The position numbers and the translations under genes were made by a program. This document shows positions 1 to 5,934 of a stretch of 13,520 bases of DNA, piece by piece. The notes under the pieces were generated by a model. That model was not told where the DNA came from, ran no database searches, and saw only the letters and a list, made by a program, of their open reading frames with translations. Position 1 is the first letter of the stretch, and each line of letters opens with the position of its first letter. The DNA lies in the NCBI GenBank assembly GCA_017941505.1, contig JAGAWH010000044.1, positions 1-13,520 of the forward strand, read 5' to 3'. This DNA is from Faecalicoccus sp. Its GTDB lineage: Bacteria > Bacillota_I > Bacilli_A > Erysipelotrichales > Erysipelotrichaceae.

Positions 1-56
1 ACATTTGGGTTTTTAGATAAAATCTCTATTTCTTCCTTTGAAAATCTCTTGTCCAT
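1..56 (-). CDS. Start of an IS3-type transposase OrfA-like (HTH) gene, partial
   Basis: An open frame begins with ATG at 56 on the minus strand and runs off the left edge of the window. The 18 complete codons visible read MDKRFSKEEIEILSKNPN. This resembles, from memory, the N-terminus of helix-turn-helix proteins that form the first ORF of some Firmicute IS3-family elements. The ribosome binding site is poor, which is usual for transposases. Just upstream lies a long hairpin with a T-tract (76-135) that separates this gene from malQ. Too little is visible to show the HTH itself or the catalytic ORF, so the family assignment is tentative. The alternative is an ordinary small HTH gene. Confidence 0.45.
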   Translation of the reverse strand, partial: MDKRFSKEEIEILSKNPN

Positions 57-75
57 AAAAATTTTTACAGCCACT

Positions 76-135
76 AAAAAAGTACCCATATAGGGTACAG
101 CTTACTTTCCAGAAGCTGTTCCTCCTATGGGTACT
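76..135 (-). terminator. Long stem-loop with T-tract between malQ and the IS-like gene
   Basis: On the minus strand, AGTACCCATA (135-126) pairs perfectly with TATGGGTACT (90-81), and ACAGCTT (119-113) pairs with AAGCTGT (103-97), leaving a 9-nt loop. The interior also contributes two G-C pairs and a G-U pair. Six Ts follow directly (81-76). This is an intrinsic-terminator architecture lying 25-84 nt after the malQ stop, so it should stop malQ transcripts before the transposase-like gene. The GGGTAC at 87-82 could instead pair with the nearer GTACCC at 98-93, forming a short alternative hairpin against the same T-tract. Confidence 0.75.
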
Positions 136-159
136 AGTTTATTCTGCTCCCCTGATTGT

Positions 160-1698
160 TTATTCTTCTTCGTCCGTCTTATCTTCGTCTTCTTCTTTTT
201 TCTTTGAAGGAATGCGTCCATATACCTTGGCTAAGCCATAGATGCTTTTGGCAAGTTCCGGTGACAAGAAGTTTGGACGTAATCTCCATTGCCAGTTATT
301 ACCGGCTTCACCCGGTGTATTGATCCGTGCTTCTTTTCCCTTTACCAGATAGTCCTGCAGCGGAACGATACAGGTATCGGCAACCGAACGGTACGCTTCA
401 CGAATGAAGTCCCATACAAATGCCCCGTAATCGGTATTCTCTGAATGAATATAGCGGCGGACATAATCGCGGTCATGATCACTTGCCGTAGAGATCCAAT
501 CTAAGATGGTTGTGTTGTCATGGGTACCTGTATATACAACACAGTTTTGAATATGGCAATACGGCAGATAGAAGCTGGATTCTGTCGCATCAAACGCAAA
601 CTGCAGCACCTTCATGCCCGGATATCCGGCATCCTTAAGTAACTTACGGTTACGCTTGGTGCTGATACCTAAATCTTCGGCAATGCAGTTTAAATCACCT
701 AATTTCTCTTTTACGGTATTGAAGAAATCCATACCCGGACCTAATCTTTTTACACCATCTAATGCGGTCTTAGCTTCATATGGAATTTCATAGTATCCAT
801 CAAAGCCATGGAAATGGTCAAAGCGAAGTACATCAAAGAACTCACAGTTTCTTTCCAAACGCTTGATCCACCAGTCATAATCGGTTGCCTTCTGCTCATC
901 CCAATCATAAACCGGGTTACCCCAGAGCTGTCCGGTTTCAGAGAAGGCATCAGGAGGACATCCTGCCACTACTTCCGGCATTAAATCTTCATTGAATTTG
1001 AAAACTTCCGGATGTGCCCATGCATCAGCGCTGTCCATAGCCACATAGAACGGAATATCACCGATAATCTGAATTCCCTGCTTATTGGCATAAGCACGAA
1101 GCTTATTCCATTGAATATAGAACTCATACTGCTGGAACTGGTAAAATTCAATTAATTCTGCCAATTCATCTTTCATTTGGGCAATGGCTTCCGAATCTTT
1201 TTCCTTATATTCCTTATCCCAATCCAGCCAGCTGACATTATCAAAACGGCGTTTCATCGACATAAATAAGGCATAGTCTTCCAGCCAGAAGCTTTCTTTG
1301 GCAACAAATTCACGGAATTCCGGTGTATAGTTATAACCTCTTTCACGGAATCGGTCAAAGGCCATCTTCAATACCAGATAACGATGATTGTATTGTGCTC
1401 CATAATCGACACGCTCTACATCATCACCGAAGTTAAACTGATCCACCTGCCATCTTTCCAAAAGGCCTTCCTGAATCAACGCTTCCAAATCAATAAAATA
1501 TGGATTGCCCGCAAAAGCGCTGAATGGCTGATAAGGAGAATCTCCAAATCCCGTTGGGCCGATCGGCAGTACCTGCCAATACGTTTGTCCGGCCTCTTTT
1601 AGAAAATCGACAAACTCGTACGCTTCTTTTGAGAAGCAGCCAATTCCATACCGTGAAGGTAAAGATGAAACCGGCATTAAAATACCACTTGTACGCAT
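160..1698 (-). CDS. malQ: 4-alpha-glucanotransferase (amylomaltase, GH77)
   Basis: Cytosolic disproportionating enzyme that transfers alpha-1,4-glucan segments between maltooligosaccharides in maltose, maltodextrin or glycogen metabolism. The 512-residue protein covers the whole GH77 family (usually about 500). It opens with the typical GILMPVSSLPSRYGIG segment. The catalytic nucleophile is D294 in RFDHFHG, the acid/base is E341 in IAEDLG, and the third Asp is D394 in GTHDNTT. The substrate loop PPDAFSETGQLWGNPVYDW is intact. The frame is open up to 1725, but the start at 1698 is preferred: AGAGGAAA at 1706-1713 sits 7 nt upstream, and the protein then begins where the family does. The last 14 residues (KKKEEDEDKTDEEE) form a highly charged extension. 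The gene stands alone with its own promoter; no other maltose genes are in view. Confidence 0.96.
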   Translation of the reverse strand: MRTSGILMPVSSLPSRYGIGCFSKEAYEFVDFLKEAGQTYWQVLPIGPTGFGDSPYQPFSAFAGNPYFIDLEALIQEGLLERWQVDQFNFGDDVERVDYGAQYNHRYLVLKMAFDRFRERGYNYTPEFREFVAKESFWLEDYALFMSMKRRFDNVSWLDWDKEYKEKDSEAIAQMKDELAELIEFYQFQQYEFYIQWNKLRAYANKQGIQIIGDIPFYVAMDSADAWAHPEVFKFNEDLMPEVVAGCPPDAFSETGQLWGNPVYDWDEQKATDYDWWIKRLERNCEFFDVLRFDHFHGFDGYYEIPYEAKTALDGVKRLGPGMDFFNTVKEKLGDLNCIAEDLGISTKRNRKLLKDAGYPGMKVLQFAFDATESSFYLPYCHIQNCVVYTGTHDNTTILDWISTASDHDRDYVRRYIHSENTDYGAFVWDFIREAYRSVADTCIVPLQDYLVKGKEARINTPGEAGNNWQWRLRPNFLSPELAKSIYGLAKVYGRIPSKKKEEDEDKTDEEE

Positions 1699-1733
1699 AT
1701 TATTATTTCCTCTATTTCTCAACAATACTTAAA

Positions 1734-1762
1734 AGTATATAGATACCCTCTTTAAAAGTCAA
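1734..1762 (-). promoter_or_regulatory. Sigma-A promoter of malQ
   Basis: On the minus strand there is a -35 TTGACT (1762-1757), a 17-bp spacer and a -10 TATACT (1739-1734). This lies about 35 bp upstream of the chosen malQ start. I see no good catabolite-responsive element beside it. Confidence 0.8.
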
Positions 1763-1803
1763 ACTGTGACAGACCTGCAATATGCATGAATGAATTCAAG
1801 ATT

Positions 1804-1851
1804 CTTAAAATTTTTTAAGCTTCTTTTAAGGTTTGGAATGGATACTATGAT
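1804..1851 (+). promoter_or_regulatory. Direct-repeat operator and promoter of the proline-rich/zinc-ribbon unit
   Basis: TTTAAG occurs at 1814-1819 and again at 1825-1830, separated by 5 bp, so the period is 11 bp. The second copy continues as TTTAAGGTT. The first copy is also the right arm of an inverted repeat, CTTAAAA-TT-TTTTAAG (1804-1819). A -10-like TATGAT follows at 1846-1851, but no good -35 is present. Direct repeats of YTTAAK spaced by 5 bp are the known binding pattern of PmrA/BasR and are similar to those of other OmpR/PhoB-family response regulators. An activator-dependent promoter is therefore inferred. Confidence 0.5.
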
Positions 1852-1898
1852 TGGAACCGGAGTATTCCCGGATCACACTGAAAAAAGGAGAAAATCAA

Positions 1899-2216
1899 AT
1901 GGAAAAGGAAGTAAATGTGAATTCTGCAGAAATAGAAGTTGAAAACGATACAACACAAGAAACGCCGATGGATGAAAGAGATCCAAGAGACTGCCGTCCT
2001 GAGCCTCCAAAAGATGAAAACGGCAATCCGATGAAACCGCCGAAAGGCCCTCATGGTCCGGGCAGACCGCCAATGGATAAAGATGGTAAATGGCATGAAC
2101 CACCGGAAAAACCGGTTGATGAAAACGGCAATCCGATGGAACCGCCAAAAGGTCCTCATGGTCCAGGTAGACCGCCGATGGATGAAGATACAGCCTCAGA
2201 AGATAGCGAATCATAA
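1899..2216 (+). CDS. Proline-rich acidic repeat protein, unknown function
   Basis: Not recognised. The 105-residue protein has no signal peptide and no membrane segment. Residues 1-38 are acidic. Two near-identical 24-residue units follow at 39-62 and 74-97, each reading DENGNPM, K or E, then PPKGPHGPGRPPMD; they differ at two positions. The linker is GKWHEPPEKPV and the tail is acidic. The composition (Pro, Gly, Asp, Glu) predicts an extended, disordered chain. The start at 1899 is chosen because AAGGAG lies 8 nt upstream; the frame is open further upstream but without a binding site. Only 2 bases separate it from the next gene, whose protein ends in a similar Arg-Pro-Pro-rich stretch, so the two probably act together. 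The promoter region carries an OmpR-type direct repeat. Confidence 0.75.
   Translation: MEKEVNVNSAEIEVENDTTQETPMDERDPRDCRPEPPKDENGNPMKPPKGPHGPGRPPMDKDGKWHEPPEKPVDENGNPMEPPKGPHGPGRPPMDEDTASEDSES
2013..2189 (+). repeat. Two copies of a 72-nt coding repeat, 105-bp period
   Basis: The segments 2013-2084 and 2118-2189 encode the same 24-residue proline-rich unit and are close to identical in DNA, with mostly third-position changes. The 105-bp offset equals exactly 35 codons, so one unit could be gained or lost without a frameshift. Confidence 0.8.
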
Positions 2217-2218
2217 CA

Positions 2219-3088
2219 ATGTCAATCTTATCAACCCTGTTCAACTCCTTAACAAAAGAGGATGACGCTGTATCTGAACGACCATGTTCTAATTGTCCCA
2301 GTGACTGCGCTATCGCAGGGGATGCCTGCAGCATTTGCGAGCCTTATAAAAGAAAACTGCTCGATCAGATCTACTGGATTGAACATTTGGACCAGTATTA
2401 CGATCAATACGAAGTAACCGGTATCGCAAACCAAGCCACAGTGAATTGTCCGTATTGCGGCGGCGTATCAACCAATCCATACGTTTGCGATTATTGTGGA
2501 TCTAAGCTATCGGAAAACACCGGAAAGATTCGTGTAGAGAAAGCCAGCGATATCCCTAATCCCATCACCATGGCCCAGGATATCATTTTTGAAAGAGCGG
2601 ATGCAGTATTAAAAAATGCTTCCGGCACAGAAAATAGCTTAATAGACAGTTTGATGTCTTTTATAAACGGAGAGTCCTACACGGATACCCAAAATCCTCT
2701 GGGAGCTAAGATGAGCGAATCGGAAATCAAAGAAGCGGCATCTTTATATGGTGTATCTATTGCGGATTATTTGATTGGATTAGATAACGGGAAGTATCTT
2801 ACCCTGGCTGCCAAAAAAGCGGAAGCCGCTTCTTCAACCACGGAATACACCTGTATACCGGGCGTTGCCGGTTTAGGAATGTGGGCAGGTGCTATGTTAG
2901 GTGATAACGGCTTTGGTTACAGACCACGGCCAAAAGATCCCAGACACGATGGAAGGCCTCCAAAAAATATGCGGCCGCCAAACAGAGACCAATTTCATGA
3001 AAGGGATGCAGACCACCACTCACAAAGTCATCATTTACACTCACGGGATGATCATTCAAGAGCTCAAGGCGGACCGAAAAGAAGATAA
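2219..3088 (+). CDS. Cys-cluster/zinc-ribbon protein with Arg-Pro and His-rich tail, unknown function
   Basis: Not recognised as a named family. The 289-residue protein has no signal peptide. A Cys cluster at 23-40 has the pattern C-x2-C-x3-C-x6-C-x2-C. A second motif, C77-x2-C80-x9-C90-x2-C93, looks like a zinc ribbon (CPYCGG...CDYCGS). Residues 110-205 are mixed and probably helical. Residues 211-233 are small and hydrophobic (PGVAGLGMWAGAMLG). The tail from 234 is rich in Arg, Pro, Asp and His (DHHSQSHHLHSRDDHS) and could bind metal or be disordered. The start lies 2 nt after the upstream stop and has no clear ribosome binding site, which suggests translational coupling. A hairpin terminator follows at 3096. 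A metal- or redox-linked role is only a guess from the Cys and His content. Confidence 0.8.
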   Translation: MSILSTLFNSLTKEDDAVSERPCSNCPSDCAIAGDACSICEPYKRKLLDQIYWIEHLDQYYDQYEVTGIANQATVNCPYCGGVSTNPYVCDYCGSKLSENTGKIRVEKASDIPNPITMAQDIIFERADAVLKNASGTENSLIDSLMSFINGESYTDTQNPLGAKMSESEIKEAASLYGVSIADYLIGLDNGKYLTLAAKKAEAASSTTEYTCIPGVAGLGMWAGAMLGDNGFGYRPRPKDPRHDGRPPKNMRPPNRDQFHERDADHHSQSHHLHSRDDHSRAQGGPKRR

Positions 3089-3095
3089 ACAAGTT

Positions 3096-3124
3096 ACTGT
3101 CGCAGATATTGCGGCAGTTTTTAT
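3096..3124 (+). terminator. Intrinsic terminator after the zinc-ribbon gene
   Basis: ACTGTCGCA (3096-3104) pairs with TGCGGCAGT (3110-3118) over 9 bp with one G-U pair and a 5-nt loop. TTTT and a T-rich stretch follow. Confidence 0.8.
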
Positions 3125-3173
3125 TATGGAAGAAAATCTACTTAAGCCAAATGAAATCCCTGCGTCCATCATT

Positions 3174-3194
3174 CATATTCTGTGATAGAATATG
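3174..3194 (+). promoter_or_regulatory. Inverted repeat upstream of the AEC permease gene
   Basis: CATATTCT (3174-3181) and AGAATATG (3187-3194) form a perfect 8-bp inverted repeat around GTGAT. It lies about 30 bp before the permease start. No convincing -35/-10 pair is visible here, so this may be an operator or a 5'-leader hairpin. Confidence 0.4.
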
Positions 3195-3225
3195 GATGTT
3201 ATAAAAGGGTTTTGAAGGGAGAATT

Positions 3226-4161
3226 ATGACTGCACTTAATACTTTATTTCCTATTTTTTTCATGATTATTCTTGGATTTATTTCTAAGGTTAAGGGATGG
3301 ATTACTCCGGAACAATCCGCAGGTGCCAACTCGGTCATCTTTGGTGTTTTATTCCCTATCATGATTTTTAATGTATTATTCACTTCTTCTATTGATGTAT
3401 CGGCAATTCCGATTGTCGCATATGTCTTTATCTGTTTCTTAATTGCCTTTGTGATTGGAAAATTTGCCGGTCGTTTTATCAATAAGGATTACGCGCATAT
3501 CATTCCTTTCATGCTGCCGACAGTAGAGGGCGGAAATGTTGCCCTTCCTTTATATACAGCTATTGTCGGTATGCAGTATGCATCAAACACGGTAGTCTTT
3601 GACTTAGCCGGTGTTATGATGGCATTTATCGTCATTCCGATTATCGTTGCGATCAGCGGCGGAGGCGATACCAGCCCGAAGCAGATGGTTAAGAACATTG
3701 TCACCAGCCCATTTATCATTGCGGTTGTCCTCGGTTTGGGTTTAAATCTTTGCGGTGTTTATAAAATGCTTCAAAACTCTGCATTTATTGATTTATACAA
3801 CGGAACCATGGCCAATGCCACAGCCCCAATCGTATCGGTTATTTTATTCTGTATCGGATATGATCTTTCCATCGATATGGAAACGCTGCCTTCTGTATTA
3901 AAGGTATTGTTGCTGAGACTGGCCTTCTATATTGCGGTCATTCTTGGTTTCTTTGTGTTATTCCCGACAAAGATGGCAGATCCATTATTTAAATTAGCAG
4001 CATTCGTATACTTTACCTGTCCATGGGGATTTGCGATTCCGCTGCAGATTTCACCATTGTATGAAAAAGACGAAGACAGTAAATTTGCCTCCGCTTTTAT
4101 TTCTTTAGGTATGATTCTAACATTGATTATTTATACCTGCATCGTTATCTTTGTAGCTTAG
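3226..4161 (+). CDS. AEC (auxin efflux carrier) family permease
   Basis: Integral membrane transporter of the AEC family (TC 2.A.69), whose bacterial members usually move small organic acids such as malate or malonate. The 311 residues match the family length. The N-terminal half has about five hydrophobic helices, including the family-typical opening (LFPIFFMIILGFISKVKGWI) and a helix ending FPIMIFNVLF. A central loop (GGGDTSPKQMVKNIV) precedes the C-terminal helices, which include the segment YFTCPWGFAIPLQ. GAAGGGAG lies just upstream of the ATG at 3226. The next gene starts 13 nt after the stop, so the two form an operon. The substrate cannot be read from sequence. Confidence 0.88.
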   Translation: MTALNTLFPIFFMIILGFISKVKGWITPEQSAGANSVIFGVLFPIMIFNVLFTSSIDVSAIPIVAYVFICFLIAFVIGKFAGRFINKDYAHIIPFMLPTVEGGNVALPLYTAIVGMQYASNTVVFDLAGVMMAFIVIPIIVAISGGGDTSPKQMVKNIVTSPFIIAVVLGLGLNLCGVYKMLQNSAFIDLYNGTMANATAPIVSVILFCIGYDLSIDMETLPSVLKVLLLRLAFYIAVILGFFVLFPTKMADPLFKLAAFVYFTCPWGFAIPLQISPLYEKDEDSKFASAFISLGMILTLIIYTCIVIFVA

Positions 4162-4174
4162 ATAGGAGAGTTGT

Positions 4175-4987
4175 ATGAAAAAAGAGCCAAAATTTAATAT
4201 CAATACTCCTAAAGGACCATTGGAAGTGTATGATGATATCATTCTTTACAATAACAGAGAAATCAAATATGACGAACTAAGTTCTGTTGCCTATATCGTC
4301 GGAGCATCTGTCTTAAACTTTAACTACAAAGATCATCGTCCGCCGGAAGGAATATGGCTGTTAAAAACATATTTAAAACAGGGCAATGCCCTTACCAATT
4401 TCATTCGCGATAAGATTGAAAATCCTCCGGTTATTCCAGTTGAAGAAGAAAAACCGGAAAGCCATTATGTATTCCCTGCCGAAAAAGGCGATATGGTTAT
4501 CGATACCCAGGGAATCCAGTACGATGGACAAACGTATAGTTATCAGGAAATAAATCGTGTCACCTTTATCATGGGTGTCAATGTATTCAGTATCTTCTTT
4601 AAGGATGAAAGACCATCGGTTTCCATTTGGCAGGTAGAAGCGGATATTCGAAGTGCATCCAATGCCAACCGTTTGATCAATGAATATATCAAACTATACG
4701 GCGGTCAGCAGGTACATACACACCAAGAAGCTGCAACTTCCTCCAATGCGAGATTTAGATTTAATACCGGACGCGGTCCTGTTGAAATCTATGATGACCG
4801 TATTGCCTACAACAAGAAAGTCTATAAATATGAAGAACTGGCTTCCGCTACCTATGTGATCGGAACCCAGGTATTTACCTTAACATTCAAGGACAAACGT
4901 CCACCGGAACTAATCTGGCTCATTCGTGTCGATGTTAAGACCGGAAGAGAAGTTAATGAATTTATGAAAGAAAAAATCAACAGCTGA
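4175..4987 (+). CDS. Triple-repeat protein of unknown function
   Basis: The 270-residue protein is three tandem copies of a ~75-residue domain, at roughly 7-83, 97-173 and 192-268. Each copy follows the plan F-x-G-x-V/L-x-I/V-x-D-x-I-x-Y-N/D-x-x-x-Y-x-Y-x-E, then hydrophobic-G-x-V/Q-V-F-x-x-x-F/Y-K-D-x-R-P, then I-W, and a final helix (N-x-F/L-I-x-x-x-I). Copies 1 and 3 are more alike (HRPPEGIW and KRPPELIW); copy 2 has ERPSVSIW. The pattern, several short beta strands closed by one helix, resembles PH-like folds, but that is inference. No signal peptide or membrane helix is seen. AGGAGAG lies upstream, and the gene follows the AEC permease by 13 nt, so a cytosolic partner of the permease is possible. 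The stop codon lies inside the shared terminator palindrome. Confidence 0.85.
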   Translation: MKKEPKFNINTPKGPLEVYDDIILYNNREIKYDELSSVAYIVGASVLNFNYKDHRPPEGIWLLKTYLKQGNALTNFIRDKIENPPVIPVEEEKPESHYVFPAEKGDMVIDTQGIQYDGQTYSYQEINRVTFIMGVNVFSIFFKDERPSVSIWQVEADIRSASNANRLINEYIKLYGGQQVHTHQEAATSSNARFRFNTGRGPVEIYDDRIAYNKKVYKYEELASATYVIGTQVFTLTFKDKRPPELIWLIRVDVKTGREVNEFMKEKINS

Positions 4988-5010
4988 GGATATCCTCAGC
5001 TGTTTTTCTC
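4979..5010. terminator. Bidirectional terminator made of a perfect 26-bp palindrome
   Basis: AACAGCTGAGGAT is followed immediately by its exact reverse complement (4979-5004). T-rich tracts follow on both strands: TTTTTCTC on the plus strand, and TTGATTTTTT read on the minus strand. The stop codons of the two convergent genes (4985-4987 plus, 4996-4998 minus) sit at mirror positions within it, so both proteins end in Asn-Ser. Confidence 0.9.
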
Positions 5011-5847
5011 TAAATATAAATTTAAATCTACTCCATTATCAATTCCATCAATACTTCCGGCATTGGAGAACTGCCACATACGGAATTCATCATACATGGA
5101 AGGCTTACTTTGATAACCGGCATACCAGATATCAATATCCACCAATTGTTCAAAATTCAAATTATCGTATAACCAGCTTAGATTTCCATATACCATCGGT
5201 GTATATCCGGCATCGCGAATACGCTGGCAGAAGAGCAAAGCCATCTGCGTTTTCTCGTCCTGTGACATCGTAGATATTCTTCCTCCGTTTTCATCGGCTT
5301 CATATGGTTCCATATCGAACACAACCGGATAGGAAATCGGATATGGTTCTAACAGACTTAACAGATAATCTACTTCCTCATTGATCTCATCTTCGGTGAT
5401 TCCGGATGAATACCAATAGATTCCTACCGGAAGTCCGTTTGAAACAGCACCTTCGATATTGTTGTAGAACTGGTCATCGGTATGCAGCAGGCCTTCTATG
5501 GCTCCGCGATACCCGGCACGAATCATCGCAAATTCAACCACCTCATCGGATGCAACGGCACCCCAGTCAATTTCATGGTTAAAGGTAGATACATCAATTC
5601 CGATAATGCTGCGATAATCCGGATTATCATAGCGGATAATTCCGTTTTCATCTTTCACAAAGGAATCCAGATCATAGAACGATTCAATCACCACCGGTTC
5701 CGGAGCAGGCTGCGATTCAGGCTCAGTATTGCCTGAAATCAATCTAAACAATAACCAAATAATAGGGATCAATATAACACAGAGCCCTGCAATTAAGATA
5801 AAAATACGGATGGGGCTTACTTTTCTATTTCTTCTCATGTTCATCAT
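4996..5847 (-). CDS. Membrane-anchored GH25 muramidase (lysozyme)
   Basis: Cell-wall hydrolase of glycoside hydrolase family 25, which cleaves beta-1,4 bonds between N-acetylmuramic acid and N-acetylglucosamine. The 283-residue protein starts with a basic stretch (MRRNRK) and one hydrophobic helix at about 13-36 without a clear cleavage site, so it is probably anchored with the enzyme outside. A Pro/Glu-rich linker follows at 40-52. The GH25 domain spans about 82-280: D85 in GIDVSTFN, FAMIRAGYRG (106-115), VGIYWYSSG, D178 and E180 in VVFDMEPYE (catalytic DxE), WYAGYQ, and the final MWQFSNAGSIDGIDNGVDLN. No wall-binding repeats are present. Three closely spaced ATGs (5847, 5844, 5838) are possible starts, none with a good ribosome binding site. 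Remodelling of the cell's own wall is the likely role. Confidence 0.92.
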   Translation of the reverse strand: MMNMRRNRKVSPIRIFILIAGLCVILIPIIWLLFRLISGNTEPESQPAPEPVVIESFYDLDSFVKDENGIIRYDNPDYRSIIGIDVSTFNHEIDWGAVASDEVVEFAMIRAGYRGAIEGLLHTDDQFYNNIEGAVSNGLPVGIYWYSSGITEDEINEEVDYLLSLLEPYPISYPVVFDMEPYEADENGGRISTMSQDEKTQMALLFCQRIRDAGYTPMVYGNLSWLYDNLNFEQLVDIDIWYAGYQSKPSMYDEFRMWQFSNAGSIDGIDNGVDLNLYLEKNS

Positions 5848-5876
5848 TGTATCATAATAATTTCATATCTTGACAA
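5846..5876 (-). promoter_or_regulatory. Putative promoter of the GH25 gene, close to the start codon
   Basis: On the minus strand there is a -35-like TTGTCA at 5876-5871. Candidate -10 elements are TATGAT (5856-5851, 14-bp spacer), GATACA (5853-5848, 17 bp) and TACAAT (5851-5846, 19 bp). All place transcription start at or within a few bases of the ATGs, so the mRNA would have almost no leader. The -35 overlaps the TTGACA of the divergent gene. Confidence 0.4.
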
Positions 5877-5898
5877 AAGTCATGGAAATATATACTGT
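5870..5898 (+). promoter_or_regulatory. Promoter of the PfoR-like gene
   Basis: A consensus -35 TTGACA lies at 5870-5875. The -10 is either TATACT (5891-5896, 15-bp spacer) or TACTGT (5893-5898, 17-bp spacer). Just downstream, GACA-GG-TGTC (5902-5911) followed by TTGTCACC forms small overlapping dyads that could be an operator. The ribosome binding site AGGAGA is at 5923-5928. Confidence 0.6.
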
Positions 5899-5934
5899 AA
5901 TGACAGGTGTCTTGTCACCTTTAGGAGATTAGAA

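Noticed and set aside
1899..2216. Proline-rich repeats as a collagen-like or wall-spanning surface protein
   Set aside because: There is no signal peptide, no strict Gly-X-Y periodicity and no LPxTG anchor.
1873..2334. Minus-strand frame of 153 codons across the proline-rich gene
   Set aside because: It is a shadow of a repetitive, biased coding region. It lacks a ribosome binding site, and the plus-strand frames have good start context, a promoter and a terminator.
3124..3225. Riboswitch or leader RNA before the AEC permease gene
   Set aside because: Only one short 8-bp inverted repeat is present and no known riboswitch core could be recognised.
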